In this document: positions 15,847-24,056 of the stretch, piece after piece
Numbering within the stretch: the stretch's first letter is position 1
Layout: each line of letters begins with the position of its first letter
Source: Streptomyces sp. DH37
Lineage (GTDB): Bacteria > Actinomycetota > Actinomycetes > Streptomycetales > Streptomycetaceae
Length of the DNA: 50,018 nt
Direction: 5' to 3'
NCBI RefSeq assembly: GCF_029813835.1
Contig: NZ_JARVKV010000053.1
Coordinates: 1 to 50,018, forward strand
The notes under the pieces: generated by a model
Told to the model about the DNA's origin: nothing
Database searches by the model: none
Seen by the model: the letters and a program-made list of their open reading frames with translations, nothing else
Translations under genes and position numbers: made by a program

Positions 15847-16283
15847 GGCGCCTCCTTCCGGCCCCGGGCGCCGCGGTCGCCGACGGTGCGGCTGCGCCCG
15901 CGGAACTCGGCGATCACCTCCCCGTCCCGCAGGACGGTCACGTCGTAGACGCCGCTGCGGCCGAAGCGGGTGCGCTCCTCGGCGACGGCCAGCAGCACGT
16001 CGCCCTCGTGGGCGGGGGCGGTGAAGACGACGTCCGCGCCGGCCGCCACGGTCACCGGGCCGTGGCTGTTGCAGGCGCAGGCGAACGCGGTGTCGGCGAG
16101 CAGGAACAGGAAGCCGCCGTGGGCGACGCCGTGGCCGTTCACCATGTCCGCGGTCACCGTCATCCGCACCGCCGCCGAGCCGCCTTCGGCCCGGAGCAGT
16201 TCGATGCCCAGGCCGCGGGAGGCCCGGTCGGCGGCGAACATCCGCTGGGCCGGCCCCTGTCCGGTCTCCGTGAGCTGTGTCAT
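15843..16283 (-). CDS. paaI: hydroxyphenylacetyl-CoA thioesterase PaaI
   Basis: 146-aa hotdog-fold thioesterase. The active-site helix region reads MVNGHGVAHGGFLFLLADTAFACACNSHG, with the HGG and Asp of PaaI proteins. It hydrolyses dead-end (hydroxy)phenylacetyl-CoA esters, rescuing CoA during phenylacetate catabolism. It is first gene of the paaI-paaK operon, divergent from the dehydrogenase gene. Its leader contains three exact copies of a 10-bp repeat. Confidence 0.92.
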   Translation of the reverse strand: MTQLTETGQGPAQRMFAADRASRGLGIELLRAEGGSAAVRMTVTADMVNGHGVAHGGFLFLLADTAFACACNSHGPVTVAAGADVVFTAPAHEGDVLLAVAEERTRFGRSGVYDVTVLRDGEVIAEFRGRSRTVGDRGARGRKEAP

Positions 16284-16300
16284 GCGCCTCCACCAACTCC

Positions 16301-16330
16301 GTCATGGGCCGTCATGGGCCGTCATGGGCC
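16301..16330. repeat. 10-bp direct repeat GTCATGGGCC, three perfect copies
   Basis: Three head-to-tail copies lie 18 bp upstream of the paaI ATG, between it and the PaaR-like palindrome. The 10-bp period equals about one helical turn. Each copy carries CAT, i.e. an ATG on the paaI strand. It may be slippage or a phased protein-binding array. Confidence 0.8.
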
Positions 16331-16358
16331 GCCGTGCGCCGGGCGGGCCTTGAGCCCG

Positions 16359-16372
16359 ACCGACCATTCGGT
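16359..16372. promoter_or_regulatory. PaaR-like operator between divergent phenylacetate genes
   Basis: ACCGA-CCAT-TCGGT is a palindrome with 5-bp perfect arms, in the shared 240-bp region between paaI and the 3-hydroxyacyl-CoA dehydrogenase gene. The half-site agrees with the ACCG-centred operators of TetR-family PaaR regulators of actinobacteria. A single site could control both directions. No paaR gene is in the window. Confidence 0.55.
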
Positions 16373-16523
16373 TAGCTTTGCGGCGACGCCAGGTAAACCG
16401 AGACCCGGACCGCGTGTCAAGGGAGGGGACGCCCGCCGGTACGGTCGCCCCGTCCCTGACGGACGATCCGGCGCGCACGGCACGCGGACCGGCGCACCGG
16501 GTACGAGAAGACGAGGAGAGCTC

Positions 16524-17381
16524 ATGGCAGCGGCACCGGGAACCGTCGGAGTGGTGGGCGGCGGGCGGATGGGCGCGGGCATCGCGCAGTCCTTCGCCAC
16601 GGCCGGCTCGGCCGTGGTCGTCGTGGAGAGCGGGGAGCAGGCCGCCGCGGCGGCCCTGGAGCGCGTCGCCACCGGCCTGCGCCGGGCCGCCGAGCGCGGC
16701 AGGCTCGACGAGCCGGCCGAACGGGTCCTGGCGCGCGTCACCACCGCCACCACCGTGGACGACCTGCCCGCCGGCGCCGACCTGGTCGTCGAGGCCGTAC
16801 CCGAGGACCCCGCCCTCAAGGCCCGGCTGCTCGCCGCCGCCGAGAAGGCCGTGGGCGAGGCGACGGTGCTGGCCACCAACACCAGCTCCCTGTCCGTCAC
16901 CGAGCTCGGCGCCGCCCTGGCCCGCCCCGAGCGGTTCCTGGGCATGCACTTCTTCAACCCCGTCCCGGCCTCCGCCCTGGTGGAGCTGGTCGTGGCCGGG
17001 CGGACCGCGGACGGCACCGTGCGGGCGGCCCTGGAGTGGACCCGCGCCCTGGGCAAGAAGGACGTCGTCGTCAGGGACTCGCCCGGCTTCGCCAGCAGCC
17101 GCCTGGGCGTGGCCCTCGGCCTGGAGGCGATCCGGATGGTCGAGGAGGGCGTCGCCGAACCCGAGGCCATCGACGCCGCCATGAGCCTGGGCTACAAGCA
17201 CCCGATGGGACCGCTGCGGCTGACCGACCTCGTCGGCCTGGACGTGCGCCTGGCCATCGCCGAGTACCTCCACGGCACCCTGGGCGAGCGCTTCGCGCCC
17301 CCGGAGCTGCTGCGGGAGAAGGTCGCCCGCGGCGAGCTGGGCCGCAAGAGCGGCCGGGGCTTCTACACCTGGGAGGACTGA
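16524..17381 (+). CDS. 3-hydroxyacyl-CoA dehydrogenase (HBD/PaaH-type)
   Basis: 285 aa, the length of stand-alone HBD enzymes. NAD-binding GVVGGGRMGAGIAQSFA at residues 7-23, acidic beta2 end VVVES, NTSSLSVTEL, the catalytic His in LGMHFFNPVP and the C-terminal dimer-domain signature DSPGFASSRLGVALGLEAIRMVEEG with GYKHPMGPL. It oxidises 3-hydroxyacyl-CoA to 3-oxoacyl-CoA. Given the divergent paaI-paaK operon and shared palindrome, a role in the lower phenylacetate pathway (3-hydroxyadipyl-CoA) is likely. GAGGAGAG precedes the ATG. Confidence 0.9.
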   Translation: MAAAPGTVGVVGGGRMGAGIAQSFATAGSAVVVVESGEQAAAAALERVATGLRRAAERGRLDEPAERVLARVTTATTVDDLPAGADLVVEAVPEDPALKARLLAAAEKAVGEATVLATNTSSLSVTELGAALARPERFLGMHFFNPVPASALVELVVAGRTADGTVRAALEWTRALGKKDVVVRDSPGFASSRLGVALGLEAIRMVEEGVAEPEAIDAAMSLGYKHPMGPLRLTDLVGLDVRLAIAEYLHGTLGERFAPPELLREKVARGELGRKSGRGFYTWED

Positions 17382-17390
17382 GCCCGCGCC

Positions 17391-17424
17391 GGGCCCGGCC
17401 GGGGCTCCGCGCCCCGCCGGGCCC
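17391..17424 (+). terminator. hairpin terminator after the dehydrogenase gene
   Basis: GGGCCCGGCCGGGG (17391-17404) pairs with CCCCGCCGGGCCC (17412-17424) with one bulge and a 7-nt loop, 9 bp past the stop codon. Confidence 0.6.
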
Positions 17425-17526
17425 TCGCGCGCCGGTACGCGGTCGCTTGGCGCTGTCGTGCGTGCACCGAACGTGGCATCCTCCTGTCTGCCGACGGTTG
17501 CGTCGTCACGGGGGAGGGCCGGTCGG

Positions 17527-19500
17527 ATGGAGGAGTCCGGAGCGGGAATGGGCATGCGGGGGCGCAGCGGCATCCTGGCCCTCGTCGCCGAGTGCCTGGA
17601 CCAGCCCCCCGGCGCGGAGCGGCCGGTGACGATGCTGGTCGGCCCGCGGGGGAGCGGGGCGAGCGAGGCGCACGGCGCCGTCATGGGCCGGTTCGGGACG
17701 GAACACCCCTTCGCGTACCTCAACTTCGCCGCGGACCAGGCCCTGCTGCCCCGCTACGCCCTCGCCCTGATCGCCCGGCAGCTGGAGCGCAAGCTGCCGC
17801 AGTACCGCGTCTCGCGCTTCCCCCGGCTCACGCTCGGACTGCTGGCCTCGGACCGCGAACTGCGGATGCCCGACCGCTCGCAGGGGCGCCGCGCCGTCCA
17901 GCGGCAGCTCGACGAGTTCCGGCAGCAGAACGAGGCCCGGTACGGCGACTACCTCTCCGCCTTCCTGGAGGTCGCCGGCAGCGCGCTGGGCGCCCCCAAC
18001 GGCGCCCCCGCGGTGGTCGCCGCGATCCTGCGGGACACCGCCCGGCGCGGCGGGCGCAGACTGCCGGGACGGATCTTCGCCGGCGCCCCGCAGTGGTTCG
18101 GCGACCATCCGCTGGTGCCCTCCCAGGACCCGTGGGACGCCCTGCTGGAACTCAACATGTGGCGGCACAGCGGCACCGAGCAGGAGAAGCGGATACTCGA
18201 CCGCGTCCTGTTCGCCGCCTTCCTCGACGACCTCCGCCACGACACCACCCGCTGGTTCGCCCCCGGCTCGTACCTGCTCCTGCTCGACAACTGCCACACC
18301 GACCAGGGGCGGCTGTTCCTGGAACTGCTGACCGGCGCCCGCCGCGACGCCGCCCTGGCCGGGGCCGTCTGCGACCCCCTGACGGTGGTGGGCAGCTCCA
18401 ACCGCTGGCTGGAGAACTGGGGTTCGTCCGCGGGCGACCAGTGGCCCTGGCGGCTGCGCGGCCCCGACCGGGCGTCCCTCGACGACTGGCGCGAACGCCG
18501 TCCGGCCCACGACAGCGACGACTCCTGGTGGTACCCGCTGCGGCTGCGCGACCTGACGCTCGACGAGGTGCGCACCGGCATCGAGCTGGCCTCGCCCCGC
18601 CACTCCGGCCTCGCCCCGTTCGTGTACCGGCTGACCCGCGGCCTGCCGGTGGCGGTGCGGCAGGTGATGGACGTCCTCGACCTGGCCAACGCGCCCCGCC
18701 GGGGCAGCGGCGAGTTCGACCTGTGGCTGCGCTCCCTGCCCGGCCGGCGGATGCGCCGGGCGCCGCACGACACCCTGGCCGACGCGGCGCTGGACCACCT
18801 GCTGGAGGACTTCCCGGCGGCCCAGCGCGACGCGCTGGTGCGGTGCGCGGCGGCCCGCGACCTGTCCGCGGGCAGCAGGATCCTGGGAGCGGTGACCCCC
18901 GGCGACGCCAGCGAGTCGCTGTTCAACGAGGTGCGCTCGCGCTGGCTGCTGGAGACCGAGCGGACGCAGCCGCGCCTGCACCCGTGGCTGCGCAGGCTGC
19001 TGCTGTGGCGGCTGGCCGCCGACCCCGGCGAGTGGGACGCCGTCCACGAGCTGATGGGCGACCACTTCGAGGCGGAGGGCCTGCCGGACGAGGCGATGTA
19101 CCACCGGCTGGCCGCGCACCGCGTCGACGAGGTGGTGGACCACCTGACCGGCCGCTTCCGGGAACTGAGCGCCGTCCGCTGGATCCGGCTGCTCAACGCG
19201 GTCACCGCCGCGCCCAGCCGGCTGCCCGCCGACCGGCCGCCGCTGGCCCTGCTGGGCGACCTCGCGCCCGAGGCGCCCACGCACGCGATCACCGACGTCT
19301 CGGTGATCCGGGGACTGGTGTGCGCGCGCTGGCTGTGGAGCGACCCGCTCGGCGACCCCGGGCTGCGGCTGAACAGCGTGATCGCGGCCAAGTACGACCG
19401 GCTGTCCGAACTGAGGGGGAGTGACATCGTGGCCCTGTACGACGAGGCCGAGCGCTACCGGCACTGGCGTCATCCGCTGACGGCCGCGGACGAGGGGTGA
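17527..19500 (+). CDS. STAND/AAA-like protein with degenerate P-loop, unknown function
   Basis: 657 aa. Near the N-terminus TMLVGPRGSGASEAH (about residues 35-49) looks like a Walker A loop, but the lysine position holds Ala. A Walker B-like strand YLLLLDNCH follows near 258. In between are QWFG and DPWDALLELN; after them a long helical C-terminal half, as in STAND regulators. ATG 17527 is chosen for GGGGAGGG at 17511-17518; an earlier in-frame GTG lacks one. Its stop overlaps the next gene's start by 4 bp (GTGA), so the two products probably act together. Function not recognised. Confidence 0.75.
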   Translation: MEESGAGMGMRGRSGILALVAECLDQPPGAERPVTMLVGPRGSGASEAHGAVMGRFGTEHPFAYLNFAADQALLPRYALALIARQLERKLPQYRVSRFPRLTLGLLASDRELRMPDRSQGRRAVQRQLDEFRQQNEARYGDYLSAFLEVAGSALGAPNGAPAVVAAILRDTARRGGRRLPGRIFAGAPQWFGDHPLVPSQDPWDALLELNMWRHSGTEQEKRILDRVLFAAFLDDLRHDTTRWFAPGSYLLLLDNCHTDQGRLFLELLTGARRDAALAGAVCDPLTVVGSSNRWLENWGSSAGDQWPWRLRGPDRASLDDWRERRPAHDSDDSWWYPLRLRDLTLDEVRTGIELASPRHSGLAPFVYRLTRGLPVAVRQVMDVLDLANAPRRGSGEFDLWLRSLPGRRMRRAPHDTLADAALDHLLEDFPAAQRDALVRCAAARDLSAGSRILGAVTPGDASESLFNEVRSRWLLETERTQPRLHPWLRRLLLWRLAADPGEWDAVHELMGDHFEAEGLPDEAMYHRLAAHRVDEVVDHLTGRFRELSAVRWIRLLNAVTAAPSRLPADRPPLALLGDLAPEAPTHAITDVSVIRGLVCARWLWSDPLGDPGLRLNSVIAAKYDRLSELRGSDIVALYDEAERYRHWRHPLTAADEG

Positions 19501-21056
19501 GGGGCGTGGCCCGGCGCCGGATCTCCCTGCTGACCGTCAAGCGCACCGCCACCGCGGCCGTGGTGCTGGCCGTCCTGGCGGGCGCGTTCCTCTTCGCCGA
19601 CCACCTGCTGGACGAACGCCGCTCCCGCTGCGGGGAGGGCGTGGTGAGGAAGGGGCCGTCCGGCGAGTGCGTCGGGGTCAGCGACGGCTCGTACGCCTTC
19701 GCCGACCACCTCCGCCCCGTGACCGAGCTGATCGGGCGGGAGAACGCCAGGGCCGTGGAGAGCGGCGAGCCCTACGTCAGCGTCGCCTACATGACCGCCT
19801 TCACCCTCAACGAGGACGACAGCAACTCCGAGGAGTCGGTGCGGCACGAGCTCCAGGGCGCCTATCTGGCGCAGTGGCGGCACAACCGGAGTTCGACCCC
19901 CAGGATCAGGCTGCTGATCGCCAACGCCGGCAGCGGCTCCGCGCACTGGGAGCACACGGTCGGGGAGCTGGTCCGGCGCAGGGACACCGACGACCGGCTG
20001 GTGGCGGTGACCGGCCTGGGCCCGAGCACGGACGCCAACCTGGCCGCGCTCAGGCGGCTGTCCGGGAACGGCCTGGCCACGGTCGCCAGCACGATGACCG
20101 ACACCGACATCCGCGGCATAAGGGGCTTCGTGCGCGTCACCCCGACCAACCGGGACGAGGCGTGGGCCGCGGCCGGCCACCTCAGGCGCGAGGGTGTCGA
20201 CACCGCCGTGGTGGTCAAGGACGTGGCGGACCGGAACCTGTACGCCCGCACCCTGAGCCGGGACTTCAACGCCGAGTTCGCCGAACGCGGGGGCGAGGTG
20301 GTGGCCGAGGACAAGACGTTCGACTCCTCGATCCCCGGCGCCTGGAAGAACGAGCTGTGGTACATCTCGCAGCAGTTGTGCGAGTACAGGCCCCAGGTGG
20401 TCTACTTCGCCGGCCGCGGTCAGCACCTGACCCACTTCCTCGACGCCCTGGCCAACCGGGACTGCGCGAGGTGGAGGTTCACGGTCATGACCGGCGACGA
20501 CACCACCAACCTCACCCCCCGGCAGCTCGCCGAGGCCGCCGACAGCGGCATCCGGGTGCTCTACACCGGCCTGGCCCACCCGGACATGTGGCGGGACGAC
20601 CCCGAGGGGGTGTCCCCGGAGACGATCTGGTTCTTCCAGGAGGGCGGGAGGAAGGGCGGCGCCGAGCGGGCCGGAGCCGCGGACGGCAAGGCGGACGGCA
20701 AGGCGGGCGGCGGGGGAGAGGACGAGGCGGCCGAGGGGGAGGACGGCGGGAAGAAGAGGCTGGACGACCTCTTCCCCCAGGACGCGCGCGGCGACGGCCA
20801 GGCGATGATGTCCCACGACGCGGTGCTGACCGCCGCCACCGGGGCGCGGATGGCGGTCCGCTTCGACAACGCCGCCACCGGCGAGACGGTCGGCAGCATG
20901 TTCCGCCAGATGGACGGCCACCAGCGGGTGCCGGGGGCGAGCGGTTTCCTGTCGTTCGCCAACGACGGCAACCCCAGGGACAAGGTCCTCCCGGTCCTGG
21001 AGCTGAAGCCCGACGGGAACCCGGTCTTCGTCGAGGCCGTCGCCCCCCGGCGCTGA
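19497..21056 (+). CDS. membrane-anchored periplasmic-binding-like receptor
   Basis: 519 aa. Basic N-terminus, one membrane helix at about 18-37 (TATAAVVLAVLAGAFLFADHLL), then an extracellular domain resembling the type 1 periplasmic-binding fold used by branched-chain amino-acid receptors (RIRLLIANAGSGSAHW, LVAVTGLGPSTDANLAALRRL, GFVRVTPTNRDEAWAAAGHL, PQVVYFAGRGQHLTHFLDAL). A 40-residue Gly/Glu/Asp/Lys-rich insert lies near 385-425. There is no ABC permease or ATPase nearby; instead it is coupled by a GTGA overlap to the P-loop-like gene. A sensor role is therefore more likely than transport (inference). An alternative GTG start lies at 19506. Confidence 0.75.
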   Translation: MRGVARRRISLLTVKRTATAAVVLAVLAGAFLFADHLLDERRSRCGEGVVRKGPSGECVGVSDGSYAFADHLRPVTELIGRENARAVESGEPYVSVAYMTAFTLNEDDSNSEESVRHELQGAYLAQWRHNRSSTPRIRLLIANAGSGSAHWEHTVGELVRRRDTDDRLVAVTGLGPSTDANLAALRRLSGNGLATVASTMTDTDIRGIRGFVRVTPTNRDEAWAAAGHLRREGVDTAVVVKDVADRNLYARTLSRDFNAEFAERGGEVVAEDKTFDSSIPGAWKNELWYISQQLCEYRPQVVYFAGRGQHLTHFLDALANRDCARWRFTVMTGDDTTNLTPRQLAEAADSGIRVLYTGLAHPDMWRDDPEGVSPETIWFFQEGGRKGGAERAGAADGKADGKAGGGGEDEAAEGEDGGKKRLDDLFPQDARGDGQAMMSHDAVLTAATGARMAVRFDNAATGETVGSMFRQMDGHQRVPGASGFLSFANDGNPRDKVLPVLELKPDGNPVFVEAVAPRR

Positions 21057-21072
21057 AGCCGCGCCGGGCGCC

Positions 21073-21118
21073 GGACCCGCCGCCGGCCCGGCGCGTGCGT
21101 CAGGCCGGCGGCGGGTCC
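21073..21118. terminator. bidirectional hairpin terminator
   Basis: GGACCCGCCGCCGG (21073-21086) and CCGGCGGCGGGTCC (21105-21118) form a perfect 14-bp stem with an 18-nt loop between convergent genes. The right arm lies inside the last codons of the OsmC gene. Confidence 0.6.
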
Positions 21119-21501
21119 AGCCGGTCGCCGAGCGGGCAGATGCGCAGGGCCTGGCCGATGACGCGCTCGCGCTGCTCCCCGGAGGCGGACGGCAGCGAGA
21201 CGTCGGCGGTGGCGTCGAAGCGGTAGTGCTGGGCGCCGCCGTCGTTGAGGCGGACGCGGGCGGTCACCTCGCTGCCGGAGGGGTCGACGCCGGTCTCGGT
21301 GGCCGCGATGACCAGCGCCTGGTGCAGGCAGGTGGCCAGCGCGGCCGCGTACAGCTGCTCGGGGTCGTACCCCTGCCCGCTGCCGCCCAGCTCGCCGGGG
21401 GCGCCGACCGGGAGGCCGGCCCGCCCGGAGACGTCCACCCGGCCGGTGCCGTGCAGGGAGCGGGCCTGGGCGGTGTACAGATCCTGTTCGGATGGGGCCA
21501 T
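21100..21501 (-). CDS. OsmC/Ohr family peroxidase-like protein
   Basis: 133 aa. The N-terminal AQARSLHGTGRVDVSGRAGLPVGAPGELGGSGQGYDPEQLYAAALATCLHQAL and C-terminal ALRICPLGDRL place the two redox cysteines where Ohr proteins have them. The family reduces organic hydroperoxides using a dithiol. The second-Cys region reads CPLGD instead of the usual CPYSNAT, so it is a divergent subgroup and substrate preference is unclear. ATG 21501 gives the usual length. Confidence 0.82.
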   Translation of the reverse strand: MAPSEQDLYTAQARSLHGTGRVDVSGRAGLPVGAPGELGGSGQGYDPEQLYAAALATCLHQALVIAATETGVDPSGSEVTARVRLNDGGAQHYRFDATADVSLPSASGEQRERVIGQALRICPLGDRLDPPPA

Positions 21502-21569
21502 GGGGAAAGGTCTACCCGTGCGCCCCGGGGGGAGGCGCGCCCAAACGGCTGACGCCCCGGCCCCGGCCG

Positions 21570-21980
21570 TCAGTCGGCGTGCTCGGTGTACATCCGCACC
21601 TGCTCGGCCAGCCTGTCCAGGCTCTGGTCGAGGGAGGCGTGGACGGCGTCCTCCGAGGGGACGTGGCTCTCGTCGAAGAAGGACAGGTGCACGGTCACCT
21701 CGCTGGCGCCGCTGCCGATGCCCGCCACCTGCAGCCAGCCCGCGTAGGCGCCCTCGTCCCGGGTCCCCCACTCCGCCCGCAGCTGGTCGGGCCGGGCGCG
21801 GAACAGGGCCCGGACGTCGTGTCCGGTGCGCTCCTCGTGCACGGTGACGGCCGGCGGGGTCCCCGTGTGGACGTGGAGGTCCCCCGGAAGCCAGTTGTTC
21901 AGGCCGTCCGGGTCGGAGACCTGGTTGAAGATCAGCTCGGGCAGGGCGGGCATGGTGCGGGAACGCTCGAATTCGCTCAC
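21570..21980 (-). CDS. SRPBCC family protein
   Basis: 136 aa with the START-like cavity fold typical of Streptomyces polyketide-cyclase/dehydrase-like proteins: MSEFERSRTMPALPELIFNQVSD, the LPGDLHVHTG loop, RAEWG and a long C-terminal helix SLDQSLDRLAEQVRMYTE. It probably binds a hydrophobic small molecule or lipid. It is transcribed ahead of the OsmC gene on the same strand with a gap of about 70 bp, so they may form an operon. Specific role unknown. Confidence 0.75.
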   Translation of the reverse strand: MSEFERSRTMPALPELIFNQVSDPDGLNNWLPGDLHVHTGTPPAVTVHEERTGHDVRALFRARPDQLRAEWGTRDEGAYAGWLQVAGIGSGASEVTVHLSFFDESHVPSEDAVHASLDQSLDRLAEQVRMYTEHAD

Positions 21981-22075
21981 CGGATCTCACTCCCGGGGTC
22001 GTACGTCAGCGGACCCAGGACGGCGTACCCCTTCCCGGGCCGGGCATCCCCGCCGCGGGCCGCCCGTCCGCCCGC

Positions 22076-22101
22076 GTTCCGGGTACGGCCGTACCCGGAA
22101 C
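22076..22101. terminator. 26-bp perfect palindrome after the GH4 gene
   Basis: GTTCCGGGTACGG is followed immediately by its exact reverse complement. It is 14 bp past the GH4 stop. In RNA it would form a hairpin with a short GC loop and serve as terminator. As DNA it could bind a dimeric protein at the SRPBCC promoter, whose start is 96 bp further on. Confidence 0.6.
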
Positions 22102-22114
22102 ACGGCCGCACCGG

Positions 22115-23452
22115 CTACGGGCGGCCGAAGCCGCCCGCCGCGTCCAGGATCCGCCCGGCCACCCCCACCGAGTCCACCAGCGGGTGCAGCGCCAGCGCCC
22201 GCAGCGCCGCCCCGCGCGAACCGCTGCGCGCCGCCTCGATCGCGGCCCGCTCGACGGCCTTGAGCGTGAGCATCAGCCCGAGCTGGTCGGCCGCCACGGG
22301 GCCGACCGCCAGCGGACGCGCGCCGGAGGCCCCCACCAGGCACGGCACCTCGACCACCGCGTCGCCGTCCAGGCCCGGTACGGCGCCGCGGCCGGGGACG
22401 TTCAGGATCAGCGTGGTGCGCTCGTCCCGGGCGATCGCCCGCATCAGGGCCAGCGCCACCCGGTCGTAGCCGCCGCCCTCCAGATCGCAGCTGTCGCGCT
22501 CCCAGCCGCCGGAGGCCTCGCGGCTCTCGGCCAGGTAGGTCTCCTCGCGCTCACGGCGGGTGCGCTCCCACTCGCCGTACGCCTGCGCCGGGTCGTCCGG
22601 CCGCGCCCGCTCGTAGAAGCGGGACTGCTGGCCGCGGAGGAACTCGCCGCGCGTGGCCCCGGCCCCGCGGACGGCGGCGACCGCCTCGCGGTTGAAGTAG
22701 TAGTAGTGCAGGTACTCGTTGGGCAGTGCGCCGAGCGTCCGCAGCCAGTCGGCGCCGAACAGCCTGCCCTCCTCGAAGGACGTGAGCGCGGCGGGGTCGG
22801 CCAGCAGGTCGGGCAGCCGGTCGCGGCCGTCCACCGTGACGCGGCGCAGCCAGCCCAGGTGGTTCAGGCCCACGTAGTCGTAGCTGGCCCGGTCCGGATC
22901 GGCGCCCAGGGCGCGCGCGGCGCGGCGGCACAGCCCGACCGGCGAGTCGCAGATGCCGATGACGCGGTCGCCGAGGACGGCGGCCATCGCCTCGGTCACC
23001 ATCCCGGCGGGGTTGGTGAAGTTGATGGTCCAGGCGCCGGGCGCGACCTCGGCGATCCGCTCGGCGACGCGCACGGCCACCGGCAGGGTGCGCAGACCGT
23101 ACAGCACGCCGCCCGCGCCCACCGTCTCCTGCCCCAGCACTCCCTCGGCGAGCGGGATCCGCTCGTCGCGCACCCGGCCCGCCAGGCCGCCGACCCGGAT
23201 GGCGGAGAAGACGAAGTCGGCGCCGCGCAGCGCGTCGTCGAGGTCGGTGGTGGCGCGCAGCGCGGGGGCGGGTCCGGTGTGCCGCCCCCGCTGGTGGGCG
23301 AGCACCGCGCCGATCGCGTCCAGCCGGGCGCGGTCGGTGTCGTACAGGACGAGTTCGGTGACGCGGCCCGCCCGGTCGCCCGCGTCCTCCAGCAGCGCCC
23401 GGTGCACCAGCGGCACCCGGAACCCGCCGCCGCCCAGCACGGTGAGCCTCAT
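22115..23452 (-). CDS. GH4 family 6-phospho-beta-glucosidase-like glycosidase
   Basis: 445 aa, full GH4 length. Family 4 enzymes use NAD+ and Mn2+ in an oxidation-elimination mechanism. Visible: N-terminal Rossmann loop TVLGGGGFRVPLVHRALL, ATTDLDDALRGADFVFSAIRVGG, QETVGAGG, NFTNPAGMVTEA, metal-ligand Cys in GICDSPVGLC and metal-ligand His in GLNHLGWLR. It most resembles LicH/CelF-type 6-phospho-beta-glucosidases, but no PTS genes are adjacent, so the true substrate is uncertain. Confidence 0.9.
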   Translation of the reverse strand: MRLTVLGGGGFRVPLVHRALLEDAGDRAGRVTELVLYDTDRARLDAIGAVLAHQRGRHTGPAPALRATTDLDDALRGADFVFSAIRVGGLAGRVRDERIPLAEGVLGQETVGAGGVLYGLRTLPVAVRVAERIAEVAPGAWTINFTNPAGMVTEAMAAVLGDRVIGICDSPVGLCRRAARALGADPDRASYDYVGLNHLGWLRRVTVDGRDRLPDLLADPAALTSFEEGRLFGADWLRTLGALPNEYLHYYYFNREAVAAVRGAGATRGEFLRGQQSRFYERARPDDPAQAYGEWERTRREREETYLAESREASGGWERDSCDLEGGGYDRVALALMRAIARDERTTLILNVPGRGAVPGLDGDAVVEVPCLVGASGARPLAVGPVAADQLGLMLTLKAVERAAIEAARSGSRGAALRALALHPLVDSVGVAGRILDAAGGFGRP

Positions 23453-23518
23453 GCCCGCTCACCTCCCGCGGCCTTCCGGGGGGTTCCGGGCGCGGTGGGC
23501 GCGGTCCGCGACAGGGTC

Positions 23519-23580
23519 TCCGGCACGGTCGTCACGGCGTCATGTCTCACGCCGCCACGGTCTCACACCGCCGTGCCGGA
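23519..23580 (-). terminator. long-range inverted repeat after the Cys-rich gene
   Basis: TCCGGCACGG (23519-23528) is the exact reverse complement of CCGTGCCGGA (23571-23580). Between them, GTCTCAC occurs twice 17 bp apart. It lies between the Cys-rich gene stop and the GH4 start, so it may be terminator or operator. Confidence 0.4.
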
Positions 23581-23584
23581 CCGC

Positions 23585-23821
23585 TCAGGCGTGGTCGACC
23601 AGCTCGACGTGCCCCTGCGTCCGCGCGCAGTGGGCGCAGCAGAAGAACCGCCCGTCCGCCGACTGCACACCGTGGCCCAGGATGCGGCACTGGCAGTTCT
23701 CGCAAATGGGCGCCATCCGGTGCGCCGCGCACTCCAGGCTGTCGAAGACGTGGACGGCACCCGCCGCGCGCACCTCGAACGCCATCTCGTAGTCGTTCCC
23801 GCACACCTCGCACACGCTCAT
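23585..23821 (-). CDS. small cysteine-rich metal-binding protein
   Basis: 78 aa with nine cysteines (positions 4, 7, 31, 40, 43, 45, 61, 62, 65) and several His in a C-x2-C ... C-x2-C-x-C ... CC-x2-C layout, plus a conserved-looking CRILGHGV core and FDSLEC. It resembles bacterial metallothionein-like or zinc-ribbon proteins found across actinobacteria; the metal and role are unknown. ATG 23821 has GAAGGG about 8 nt upstream. Confidence 0.75.
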   Translation of the reverse strand: MSVCEVCGNDYEMAFEVRAAGAVHVFDSLECAAHRMAPICENCQCRILGHGVQSADGRFFCCAHCARTQGHVELVDHA

Positions 23822-24056
23822 GAAACGTTTCCCTTCCGCCGGTCGTCCGCTGGGTGGGTCAGCCGCAAGGATGGGGGCCGGGGCCCGGCGGCCCCTTCCG
23901 CGACGCGGCGGCCGGGCTCCGACCGGCGCACCGCAACCACCCGCCCGGCCGACGCGCCGGGGCCCGGACATTCATCCCCCTCCGGCGGGGCATGACTGGC
24001 CCTGACACGTACGCGGCCCGGCAGGGCGCGCACCGACGGACCGGGAGGGCGGGACG

